Notes: generated by a model not told the origin, from the sequence alone. Numbered from the stretch's first letter, positions 1-6,565 are shown. The stretch: DNA of 6,693 nucleotides from Candidatus Caenarcanales bacterium (GCA_022447685.1 JAKVAO010000103.1:1-6693); one strand, 5' to 3'. Translations and numbers: made by a program.

Positions 1-27
1 TAAAATGCACTGAATTGCTCCAATATC

Positions 28-333
28 TCAAAAATTAGATACTTTAGCTGACTCTAAACTACTCTCAAAGCTCACTTCCACAACTTCTACACTGAAATTT
101 GAGTTTTGCAGGGCATCCTTAATTATATTTTCGGTAAAAGCATTTTTGATATTAATATCCCCCATAACTTCATCAGTATGAAGATCTTTCATCAGAAAGA
201 AATAGCCATAAAATTCATGATCAGGTTCTAAAAGTTTAGCTTTGCGGGAGAAAATTAAACTTAGTTCGTTGTCCTTGAGCTTTAATTGCTCAAAAAACTT
301 CTGCTCTAGTTCTATGAGTTCTGAAAATATAGT
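28..333 (-). pseudogene. 5'-decayed remnant of an unrecognised protein gene
   Basis: The minus strand is open for 101 codons from 333 down to a TGA at 28-30. The translation looks like real protein: it begins TIFSELIELEQKFFEQL and contains EPDHEFYGYFFLMKDLH and FSVEVVEVSFESS. No usual start codon occurs in the first 47 codons; the first ATG is at 190-192 and would give only 54 residues, with no Shine-Dalgarno sequence before it. Upstream, the three minus frames carry closely spaced stops, yet a short coding-like stretch in another frame (DLSLCIDDKLELYF, about 367-325) could join at a T4 run if one T had been lost. I read this as the 3' part of a gene that lost its 5' end by frameshifts and stops. 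The family is not recognised. An intact 54-residue protein from the internal ATG cannot be excluded. Confidence 0.45.
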
Positions 334-446
334 TCAAGTTTATCATCGATACAAAGACTCAAGTCAACATATCACAATAAAATTCAGCAATAAATTATCT
401 TTATATATTTATGAAGCCATATGACTGACTCTCAGATGATTTTTTA

Positions 447-872
447 ATGCAATATATTGGAATGTACTCTGATTACTCTAAAGCAAAAATTTCAATAGAT
501 GACGCTAAATCTCATAACTATTTCTACCAAGCTACTGAAGGAAAACTTAGCTTATTTGAACTTGGTAAAAACTTTAACGGTCCTGGATCAATAAGGTTAA
601 GAGAACTAAACGCTCAATTCCCATTAACAGCAGCATTAAAATCAGTTTTTTCTAATATTTTATTTTTTGAAGATCCACTGAGCAATCAGGAAGAAATGAA
701 AATATTCATTGGAGAAAATGCTTTCAGACCTAGAATAGCCCAAACTCTTCGAGTAATTCAAAAAAAAGATATAGCTAAAGAATTTAAACTTTCTGACATA
801 GGAATTGAATACCTAAGTTTCATCAATGAGCATTTAAAAGATGATAAATTTCTAAACTATAATTACAGCTAA
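447..872 (+). CDS. hypothetical protein, 141 aa, first gene of a two-gene unit
   Basis: A 141-codon ORF ends with TAA and is followed after 23 bases by the PLP-enzyme gene on the same strand, so the two are probably co-transcribed. I do not recognise the family. The protein is soluble-looking, with no signal peptide or membrane segment. Its middle has a Gly-Pro-rich turn and a hydrophobic stretch (about residues 45-75, including FNGPGSIRLREL and KSVFSNILFFEDP). The C-terminal half is charged and probably helical (FRPRIAQTLRVIQKKDIAKE). The ATG at 447 is the only usual start after the in-frame TGA at 426-428 and has no Shine-Dalgarno sequence (it follows a T-run), so the start is uncertain and the protein could be the C-terminal part of a once longer one. 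Reality of the gene is inferred from composition and gene order. Confidence 0.55.
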   Translation: MQYIGMYSDYSKAKISIDDAKSHNYFYQATEGKLSLFELGKNFNGPGSIRLRELNAQFPLTAALKSVFSNILFFEDPLSNQEEMKIFIGENAFRPRIAQTLRVIQKKDIAKEFKLSDIGIEYLSFINEHLKDDKFLNYNYS

Positions 873-895
873 AGCTATAATCACAATTCAATATC

Positions 896-2062
896 ATGCT
901 GCAAAAAGAAGAATTTCCTCTATATACTGAAATAAATTGGCAGGGAATCAGAGATCAATTTCCAGCTGTTAGCAAATATACTTATCTCAATGCTGCAGAG
1001 GGTTCAGCTATTCCGTATAAAGTAGCAAAAGCTGGCAAAAAAGTATATGAACAACTACTGGAAGATGGAGATTTATTCTGGGAAGAATGGCTAGAAGAAA
1101 AAGAACAAGTCAGAGAAAAGCTTGCAAATTTCATTAATGCGAAAACAGATGAAATAGCATTTACTCACAATACCTCGTCCGGCATGAATATAATTGCAGA
1201 AATGTTTAAAGACAAAGATTTTGAAGTACTTGCTATGGAGCATGAATTTCCCTCATCTACGATTCCTTGGTTTCATAGAAATTTCACTGTAAACTTCGTA
1301 CCAGCAATCAATAATGAATTTTCTATTCAAGAAATCAAAAAACATATTAATCCAAAAACTAAGATCATAGTAACTAGCTATGTTCAGTACTGCACAGGAT
1401 ATAAACAAGACATAATTGAACTAGGAAAATTATGTAAAGAAAAAGGTTTGATCTTCATTGTAAACGCTGCCCAAGCAATGGGAGTCCAAAAAGTAGATGT
1501 ACGAAAAGCAAATATAGATTTTCTGCTATTTACAGGTCATAAGTGGATGCTTTCTTCTTATGGTGTTGGTGGTTTGTTTATAAATGAAGAACTTATAGAT
1601 GATTCTAGTCAGAAAATAAGTAAGAAGATGAAATTACCAAATGCTGGCTGGCAAAGCACTATAGATCCAGATCTTATGGATAATCAAACCTTTGATATCA
1701 AGAATAATTCTTCATCACTGGAACTTGGTTGTCAGCATTTCCCGAATATCTTCTCTCTTGGAGCAGCATTGGACTTTTTTAATTCAATTGGTATCGAGAA
1801 TATCGAAAAAAGAATCTCTGAATTAAGAACTTATCTATGGCAGGAATTAAGGAAAATAAATCTTGCAATAATTTCTCCTGAAGGAAATCAATCAGGAATT
1901 ACTATAGTTAAGTTTACTAATACTCCAGAAATATGTCAGAAATTATTTGGGCATAAAGTTGTCTGTTCAGCTAGAGGGGAAGGTTTAAGAATATCTCTTC
2001 ATGTTTATAATAACTTTGAAGATATTGATTTGCTTATTAAAAATTTAGTCACTTTAATTTAA
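896..2062 (+). CDS. class V fold PLP-dependent enzyme (cysteine desulfurase / isopenicillin N epimerase-like)
   Basis: This 388-aa protein has the normal length and motif order of aminotransferase class V enzymes: YLNAAEGSAIP near the N-terminus (residues 30-40), a phosphate-binding THNTSSG (90-96), EHEFPSSTIPW (115-125) with the likely PLP-stacking His116, SYVQYCTGY (161-169), a FTGHKWM motif with the Schiff-base Lys216, and a C-terminal RGEGLRISLHVYN with the conserved Arg365. The family includes cysteine desulfurases, selenocysteine lyases, kynureninases and isopenicillin N epimerases; the substrate cannot be read from the sequence. The SufS-type catalytic-loop Cys is not evident (nearest is Cys357), so an Fe-S assembly role is not supported. 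Residue 190 is Asn (VNAAQAMG) where the family has Asp contacting the PLP ring nitrogen, which predicts altered or lost activity. No Shine-Dalgarno sequence precedes the ATG, but it is the only Met upstream of the conserved N-terminal motif. The gene probably shares a transcript with the 141-aa gene before it. Confidence 0.88.
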   Translation: MLQKEEFPLYTEINWQGIRDQFPAVSKYTYLNAAEGSAIPYKVAKAGKKVYEQLLEDGDLFWEEWLEEKEQVREKLANFINAKTDEIAFTHNTSSGMNIIAEMFKDKDFEVLAMEHEFPSSTIPWFHRNFTVNFVPAINNEFSIQEIKKHINPKTKIIVTSYVQYCTGYKQDIIELGKLCKEKGLIFIVNAAQAMGVQKVDVRKANIDFLLFTGHKWMLSSYGVGGLFINEELIDDSSQKISKKMKLPNAGWQSTIDPDLMDNQTFDIKNNSSSLELGCQHFPNIFSLGAALDFFNSIGIENIEKRISELRTYLWQELRKINLAIISPEGNQSGITIVKFTNTPEICQKLFGHKVVCSARGEGLRISLHVYNNFEDIDLLIKNLVTLI

Positions 2063-2096
2063 TAAATTTCTTTCATCAAGTCAATTATAAACGTAA
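2063..2096. other. short convergent intergenic gap, no clear terminator
   Basis: Only 34 bases separate the TAA of the PLP-enzyme gene from the last stop of the minus-strand block. The gap is AT-rich, and I see no GC-rich hairpin with a T-tract on either strand. If the two units are transcribed toward each other, termination must be Rho-dependent or lie within the neighbouring coding sequence. Confidence 0.4.
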
Positions 2097-2450
2097 CTAT
2101 CTTAGCCCAGAAGGATTTCCAGGTATCTTAGCCGCTATACTTACACCACGCTTAAAGTCAGTTAATACTGCATCTCCATCTTGATTACGTGTCCATTCTT
2201 TCATAGAACTCATAGCTCGCTTTGAACTTAATACTTGAGTTTTTTGCTCTTCAATAATTTCTGGACTAATTAGACTTAAGTCCTTAGAAGCGACAGATAA
2301 ATTTACATCAAGTTTTACCATGATTATGTTATTTTTCATTAATTGATATCTTGGAAATTCTTCCTTATTTGGGTCAAGCTCTGCATCAATAGCAATATAG
2401 AACTCAGAATCATCATTTATTTTGCTATTAAATATCTTTTTTAGTGGAAC

Positions 2451-2498
2451 CATTTTTTCTTCTTTGATAATATTTTCATTAAATCCACCATCCTGAAC
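2451..2498 (-). repeat. second copy of a GGFN-centred protein motif
   Basis: Codons for VQDGGFNENIIKEEKM. Compared with the copy at 2755-2796 it shares a hydrophobic residue, an acidic/Gly pair, GGFN, a spacer of seven to nine residues and Met, and both are followed by lysine-rich sequence (NLKKEL and VPLKKIF). The copies start about 99 codons apart. Identity is mainly at protein level, so this is an old or coincidental duplication rather than a recent DNA repeat. Confidence 0.3.
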
Positions 2499-2517
2499 TC
2501 TATCTAAAAACTTTGTA

Positions 2518-2523
2518 TTTTTT
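2518..2523 (-). other. frameshift site at an A6 run
   Basis: On the minus strand the run in TCTAAAAAATAC marks where the coding-like frame switches. Upstream it reads KLSKKYKVFR and then TAG; after dropping one A it reads KLSKNTKFLDRV and continues for the rest of the block. One A gained by slippage explains the change. In AT-rich symbionts polymerase slippage at such runs can also restore some product; this is known elsewhere and not shown here. Confidence 0.5.
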
Positions 2524-2754
2524 AGATAATTTATCATCTACATTAGAGTCATAAGTTAAATCTGTTTCCAAATTTGGATCCTCTAAAATCATAGCAGTTA
2601 AAGTCCCGCTCTCATTAAATGTTAAAGTAAGTATCTCATCAGTATTAGTACCTGTAAGAACAGCATACAATCTATCGAGATAAGATGATCTTGTTGAAGA
2701 GTTATCATTAGCTTTTAACGAGTTTACTTTGTCATTTAGCTCCTTCTTCAGATT

Positions 2755-2796
2755 CATCTTTGCAATATGCTGATCTCTATTGAAGCCACCTTCAAG
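2755..2796 (-). repeat. first copy of a GGFN-centred protein motif
   Basis: Codons for LEGGFNRDQHIAKM, just downstream of the in-frame TGA. It pairs with the motif at 2451-2498. Both lie near an interruption of the reading frame, and the motif supports treating the separated segments as parts of one ancestral coding sequence. Confidence 0.3.
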
Positions 2797-2835
2797 GTTT
2801 GAACTAAGAATTGCTGCTCCCTGACTCTCACTATT

Positions 2836-3129
2836 TCAAGTAACAGGAATTAATGCACTTTTAAAGAATTGTTGTATTTGTGGATCTTTAAAGAAAGATT
2901 TACCTATTTTAGGCAGATCCTCAAGTATTTCCGATAAACCTTCTGCAGACATAGAGTTACCAGAAAAACTCAACTTAGAGAAATCAACACTAGATTCAGA
3001 AGCACCCTTTAGAAAATTAACTAATATTTGAGGTTGCTCCTCACTTAGTAAATCAATTTCTCTCCTATCACCACCTAGGCTTTCAGTAACTTTTACAGAT
3101 AAAGCTGAATCAAAAGCACCATCTATCAT
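2836..3129 (-). pseudogene. upstream segment of the interrupted ORF downstream of the Tc toxin
   Basis: A 97-codon ORF runs from ATG 3129 to TGA 2836-2838. In the same frame upstream, after a TAA at 3169-3171, the sequence already reads like protein (VAVTFQYDNKELI), so the ATG may be internal to an older, longer gene. The segment has a beta-like N-terminus (ALSVKVTESLG) followed by an acidic helical part (ILVNFLKG, GLSEILEDLPKIG, PQIQQFFKSALIP). The pattern of a beta strand, then V-(D/N)-F-L-K, then a Leu/Phe-rich helical stretch, resembles the insert in the toxin's TcB-binding domain just upstream (positions 3407-3778). No Shine-Dalgarno sequence is visible. The function is unknown; context suggests a toxin-associated product or toxin extension. 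Confidence 0.45.
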
Positions 3130-3168
3130 AATTAATTCTTTATTGTCATACTGAAATGTGACAGCAAC

Positions 3169-3282
3169 TTAACCAAATTGATTTACGAGCTGATTTGCTT
3201 TGATATTTGAATTTGCATTGTGAGTAATATTTAATAATAACTCTTTTGATTCAGATCTTATACTTGAATCAGACTGTTCATT
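3169..3282 (-). pseudogene. short coding-like stretch between the toxin end and the next ORF, ended by TAA
   Basis: The frame of the ORF starting at 3129 extends upstream past a TAA at 3169-3171 through about 37 codons (beginning SNEQSDSSIRSESKELLL, ending NQLVNQFG) to a tandem TGA TGA at 3283-3288. There is no start codon in this stretch. It is polar and Asn/Ser-rich, so coding status is weak, but it covers most of the 163-base gap after the toxin stop codon, which otherwise shows no promoter or terminator I could support. The toxin frame is offset by one base from this one. Confidence 0.3.
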
Positions 3283-3292
3283 AGATCATCAA

Positions 3293-3841
3293 TCACTTAT
3301 AAATCCCACGAACCTCTTCTTTAAAAGCCTCAGAACCAGTCTTCGCAGTATAAGATACTTTAACAACCACATCTTCTAAAGAAAGAACCTGTTCAGTAGC
3401 AAGATTAGACTCAACTAAATCAGCTGGAATATCTTTAGCGTTAGTAGTTAAATACTTACTTAAAGCACTAGAAGCATCCTTCTGTTCATACTTCTCAAGC
3501 ACAGCTAATATCTTATCAGGAGTAGTCTTTCCAATATTATTAAACCACTCAGTAAGCTTAGCTTCAGCTGTAATCAAACTAATAAATTCAACGAGTGACT
3601 CTATAGTCGTATGTTTATTAATCTTAGTAACCACTTCATTATGAAAAGCTCCTTTAAGATCAGGCTTTGCCTGCATATTCTTCAAGAAGTCCACAAAATC
3701 TTGAGGCTCAAGCTTAATAATAATGTAACTAGCTCTTAAAGCGCTCTCCATAGAAGTAAGCAAAGCTTTATTCTCAGTGTGTGCTATCTCTAAATGCCAG
3801 TCAGAAACAGCACCAGTACCCTCAAATGGTAAATAACGCAT
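3293..3841 (-). CDS. Tc toxin A component, C-terminal TcB-binding domain, cut off from the main ORF by an amber codon
   Basis: The 182 codons from ATG 3841 are in the same frame as the 883-aa toxin ORF. The 24 codons between them (3842-3913) read as family sequence (KIATSKASSDPGLFTLSFDY), so this is the remainder of one TcA gene rather than an independent gene. Residues 2-15 (RYLPFEGTGAVSDW) are the hallmark of the TcB-binding domain, and the end (DVVVKVSYTAKTGSEAF, about 157-173) matches the closing strand of the family. This domain normally recruits the TcB-TcC cocoon to the TcA pentamer. Between these marks lie about 120 residues, mostly helical and lysine-rich, that typical TcA proteins lack. 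No Shine-Dalgarno sequence precedes the ATG, and the domain would start mid-strand, so separate translation would probably not give a folded domain. The stop is TGA at 3293-3295, with a TAA three codons later. Confidence 0.7.
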   Translation of the reverse strand: MRYLPFEGTGAVSDWHLEIAHTENKALLTSMESALRASYIIIKLEPQDFVDFLKNMQAKPDLKGAFHNEVVTKINKHTTIESLVEFISLITAEAKLTEWFNNIGKTTPDKILAVLEKYEQKDASSALSKYLTTNAKDIPADLVESNLATEQVLSLEDVVVKVSYTAKTGSEAFKEEVRGIYK

Positions 3842-3913
3842 ATCGTAATCGAAGCTTAAAGTAAATAAACCAGGATCACTAGAAGCTTTAGATGTAGCAA
3901 TCTTTTGGTTATT

Positions 3914-3916
3914 CTA
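3914..3916 (-). other. in-frame amber (TAG) codon inside the Tc toxin A gene
   Basis: The toxin frame reads AKLKLNF, TAG, NNQKIATSKAS with no frame change, and both sides align with the join between the shaft end and the TcB-binding domain of TcA proteins. A single base change from a sense codon (for example a Gln, Lys, Tyr, Trp or Glu codon) explains it. The bases after the stop (AAT AAC) do not resemble a known readthrough context, and the same toxin encodes Trp with TGG throughout. Loss-of-function mutation is the default reading; suppression or recoding is possible but unsupported. Confidence 0.75.
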
Positions 3917-6565
3917 AAAGTTTAACTTAAGCTTAGCTAAAACATCTTCAGGCAGTGAATCTTTACCTTTAGCATTTTTACCAGTGTCTACATAGCTTAC
4001 TAGATCAGCGTTAGGTTCAGTAAGAATCTTATTACTAACTTGAGTTAAAGTAGCATTAATTCTAGTAGGTTTAAGTGAACTTAGAATCGAGATACTCACA
4101 CTCTTAATTCTTCTCTGGTAGTGACCTGGATAGTCAGCATTGAATAATGATTCACGTAAGCTAAAGTCACACTTACCTGTTTCCATTAACTGCATTAAAG
4201 CTACAGCATCTGTTTCAGCAAGTGAAACTTCTTTTACTATCTCAAAATCACGCACATTCTTCTCATAGTAAGCTTTCTCCATACGCATCAAATCATTTTG
4301 GATCGCTTCAGCTGCAAGGAAACCTTTTCTAGAATCATCCCATGAATTAGTGATGAAGCTCGCAGATTCATCTAAAATCTCGTACTGATAAGCAGCTTGA
4401 GCTTGCATAGCAATATCATAAGCCATGTTATAGCCCTGTTTATAGATAGTAGTCATTTCCTGAACCATCCATGTATACAGTTCTTCATTCAAGAATCTCT
4501 CTTTATAGTATTCATCCATTTTATTGTAGAACTTAATTTGCTCTTTTTGAACCTGAAGCTGATTCTTAGCATTCTGAACACTGAGTTCAGCTGCCTTAAT
4601 TCTCTTATTCAGAATCTTAATCTGCTCCTCACTTTCCTTCTTCATGAAGAAGTAGTTTTGTGCTCTTTCAAGCTGTGCAGCAATTCTCTCAAAGACAGCA
4701 GCTTCTGTTTGAAAGGCAAAAGCCTGCTGGGTAGCAGCGTGAGCAGCACCCTCTGGGACTCCAGATAGATTTGCACCACCACAAGCCATACCAACAATAA
4801 GTCCACTTAAAGGTGCACCAACCATTTTCATAAATGAACATACAGCAGAGGCTTCCATGAAATTAGCAGCAAGCTGAGTGAAAACTAAGCTAACATCCTT
4901 AAGTCCTAGAGCAGCGCTGTAGCGCTTTAAGTCTTTAGACTTTTTACCGATACCATAGTTAAGCATAGTGTCATAGTAGTCTTTCTTATACTTAGTTCTT
5001 TCAAGTGAAAGCTTCATAGTATCAAGCCTAGACTGAGCTATCTTGACCATATTCACACGGTTGTCCAGCATCATTCTCTGAATATTTGCCATGTGACTTG
5101 CTCTTAATTCTTGAAGAGTATGCCCTGCTTTCTGAGCTATAGCTCCTGATAGTTTAATTTCGAAGCGGTAAAGCACTGAAGCAAATTGATTAGCTAAAGA
5201 GAAAACTTTAGAGAATCTATAAGGTGGCAGCTTCGTCAATTCTCCAGCAGCTGAAGTGAAGTTCATAGAACCTGAATTTACAGCAGCAATCATTTTCATA
5301 GGGTCAGCTGGAGGCTGGAATAATGGTAAATTATTAGGTTCACCATCTATAGTTAATTGATGTCTTAAGTTACAAAGTCTTTCAGCAACAGTATCCCAGA
5401 TTTTAATAAAGCTAATATTCTCAGGTACTTTGAAGTAAGCATTAACAATATCATTATGAGGAGTAGTTACTGGACTAGAATTCAAAGCCCCTGTAAACGA
5501 AAGAGAATTCTCTAAACCAAGTAAGAAACTGTTCAAACTAGCACTGAGTCTCGTTAACTGGAATAAGTTTTTAACCGAACTTTGTCTAGCTTCTCCTACA
5601 GAGATTGGTCTATCACCTAAAAGATTTGATACTACCTGATAGAACATGAAAGCTTCTTGGAGAGTTTCACGAGTATTTTCACGATAAAGATCATCTCCCC
5701 AATTAATCAAATTATCCACATAAGCTCTAAAGACCCACTTTTGGTAAGCGATAGGACGTAATTTAGCAATAGCATGTGGATCAAATGGATCATTATGATA
5801 TTTAGTAATAGCGGCTAGATGAGTATCCCATTTCGGTTGCAGCTTTCCATCTTCTAATTCAGACAGTGTTTCAAAGTTTGCATTAGAGAAATGTTCATAA
5901 CGCAAAGTATTGTTACGACTGGATTGCATACCAATGAAATTCCAGAATTTATCATTAGCATCTATATTTCCTGCACTTGCATTAGAAGAGTTAGCAGGAT
6001 TAAAAACATATTCAAACCATTTTTTCGCTTTCTCATGCTCATAGTTATTAGCAAAGCTCTTAGCCAAGAGAAGAGGAACATAGAAAAATAATTCCCAATA
6101 GTAAATACCATCAGCACCATTCAAATCAATGTATTGATCTTCAGGCCAGTATGCTTTAGCTATAAATTTCTCATCTGGTTTTAGTTCTGCAAATGAACTT
6201 TCTTTAGTGAGCTGAGTATCACTAGAAAGAAGAGCAGATATACCATCTACATTAGAAGAATAAATATTATTAAATGTGGTAGCAACAGAGGAGCTTAAAC
6301 GATAAAAATACTGTTGAGTTTGCTGAGTATTATTAACCGCCAGATACGCATCATTATCATTTTGCACTAGAATCATTTGTTCATCAGAGTTTGGCACGAA
6401 GTCTAATTCAAAACTATTTGAGGCAGCGACATGAACTTGTGGCTGAACCGCTCTAGAGACATTAGAAAGTTCTATCAAATCATCTAAGTTCATCAGAGAA
6501 TTAAAGAACATAAGATCTTTTACAGAACCTTTACTATTCTGCATTGCAGTAACTTTCCTTGCCAT
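3914..6565 (-). CDS. Tc insecticidal toxin complex A component, TcaB-like C-terminal half with pore-forming shaft
   Basis: The 883 residues match the C-terminal half of TcA toxins (TcdA/TcaB type). Family signatures in order: SNVDGISALLSSDTQ (104-118); GADGIYYWELFFYVPLLLAKS (150-170) with KKWFEYVFNPA (181-191); PFDPHAIAKLRPIAYQKW (260-277) and NLINWGDDLYRENT (285-298); LCNLRHQLTIDGEP (397-410) with PPADPMKM (418-425). Long helices follow (about 470-555 and 620-690), forming the alpha-helical shaft, with a Gly/Ala-rich hydrophobic tip at about 565-605 (GLIVGMACGGANL) that would enter the membrane. DYPGHYQRRIKSVSISI (811-827) begins the C-terminal strands. In known complexes the pentamer forms a syringe-like channel for the TcC toxin. 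Read through the amber stop, the gene has 1089 sense codons, near TcaB size but under half of a full TcA (about 2,500 aa), so an upstream TcaA-like partner is expected. ATG 6565 has weak upstream signal; ATG 6544 is preceded by AAGGAAAG at good spacing and is a fair alternative. Confidence 0.9.
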   Translation of the reverse strand: MARKVTAMQNSKGSVKDLMFFNSLMNLDDLIELSNVSRAVQPQVHVAASNSFELDFVPNSDEQMILVQNDNDAYLAVNNTQQTQQYFYRLSSSVATTFNNIYSSNVDGISALLSSDTQLTKESSFAELKPDEKFIAKAYWPEDQYIDLNGADGIYYWELFFYVPLLLAKSFANNYEHEKAKKWFEYVFNPANSSNASAGNIDANDKFWNFIGMQSSRNNTLRYEHFSNANFETLSELEDGKLQPKWDTHLAAITKYHNDPFDPHAIAKLRPIAYQKWVFRAYVDNLINWGDDLYRENTRETLQEAFMFYQVVSNLLGDRPISVGEARQSSVKNLFQLTRLSASLNSFLLGLENSLSFTGALNSSPVTTPHNDIVNAYFKVPENISFIKIWDTVAERLCNLRHQLTIDGEPNNLPLFQPPADPMKMIAAVNSGSMNFTSAAGELTKLPPYRFSKVFSLANQFASVLYRFEIKLSGAIAQKAGHTLQELRASHMANIQRMMLDNRVNMVKIAQSRLDTMKLSLERTKYKKDYYDTMLNYGIGKKSKDLKRYSAALGLKDVSLVFTQLAANFMEASAVCSFMKMVGAPLSGLIVGMACGGANLSGVPEGAAHAATQQAFAFQTEAAVFERIAAQLERAQNYFFMKKESEEQIKILNKRIKAAELSVQNAKNQLQVQKEQIKFYNKMDEYYKERFLNEELYTWMVQEMTTIYKQGYNMAYDIAMQAQAAYQYEILDESASFITNSWDDSRKGFLAAEAIQNDLMRMEKAYYEKNVRDFEIVKEVSLAETDAVALMQLMETGKCDFSLRESLFNADYPGHYQRRIKSVSISILSSLKPTRINATLTQVSNKILTEPNADLVSYVDTGKNAKGKDSLPEDVLAKLKLNF

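Larger units (their letters stand above)
2097..2537 (-). pseudogene. 3' segment of the interrupted ORF downstream of the Tc toxin
   Basis: This is the last piece of a coding-like block, ending in TAG. The nominal ATG at 2537 lies out of frame inside the preceding segment and is probably not a true start. The natural reading joins the previous segment at the A6 run (T6 on the plus strand, 2518-2523): removing one A gives KLSKNTKFLDRVQDGG without a break. The segment contains VQDGGFNENIIKEEKM, repeating a motif in the preceding segment, then FYIAIDAELDPNKEEFPRYQ and a beta-rich stretch (NNIIMVKLDVNLSV), and ends with KRGVSIAAKIPGNPSGLR. The IDxxLDxxxxxFPxY pattern followed by a beta strand resembles what I recall of the region after the TcB-binding domain in some long TcA proteins. 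That is inference, and no family is assigned. Confidence 0.5.
2500..2835 (-). pseudogene. middle segment of the interrupted ORF downstream of the Tc toxin
   Basis: The frame is open from directly after the TGA at 2836-2838 down to the TAG at 2500-2502. The first ATG (2757) gives 85 residues, but the 26 codons before it also read as protein (ILSSNLEGGFNRDQHIAK) and are in the same frame as the segment upstream of the TGA. The body is charged and helical at first (MNLKKELNDKVNSLK), then beta-like (EILTLTFNESGTLTAMI). No Shine-Dalgarno sequence precedes 2757, so independent translation is doubtful. The best reading is a once continuous gene with a nonsense codon at its upstream edge and a one-base insertion at its downstream edge. 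The family is not recognised. Confidence 0.5.

Noticed and set aside
242..424. Plus-strand 60-codon ORF starting at TTG
   Set aside because: It is Ser-rich with a TTG start, overlaps the more protein-like minus-strand remnant, and has no clear ribosome binding site.
390..446. Promoter for the 447-2062 unit
   Set aside because: The TATA-rich stretch around 400-412 could hold a -10 box, but in such AT-rich sequence there is no matching -35 at proper spacing, so it cannot be supported.
2500..2537. Programmed ribosomal frameshift at the A6 run
   Set aside because: The A6 run alone could slip, but I see no convincing downstream stem-loop or pseudoknot, and the other nonsense codons in the same block make simple decay more likely.
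2836..2838. Selenocysteine insertion at the TGA
   Set aside because: No redox motif surrounds the codon, no clear SECIS-like hairpin was seen downstream, and other stop types occur nearby.
2097..3916. Alternative genetic code explaining the in-frame stops
   Set aside because: TAG, TGA and TAA all occur in frame, so no single reassignment explains them. All Trp codons of the main toxin ORF and the PLP enzyme are TGG, unlike AT-rich genomes that use TGA for Trp, and intact genes end normally in TAA.
4397..4768. Plus-strand ORF of 123 codons antisense to the toxin
   Set aside because: It is Leu/Ser/Phe-rich, as expected from the antisense of a helical, Lys/Glu-rich shaft, and lies wholly within a well-supported TcA region.
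5891..6091. Plus-strand ORF of 66 codons antisense to the toxin
   Set aside because: It overlaps the conserved YYWELFF and WFEYVFNP motifs of the toxin on the other strand and has no protein-like features of its own.
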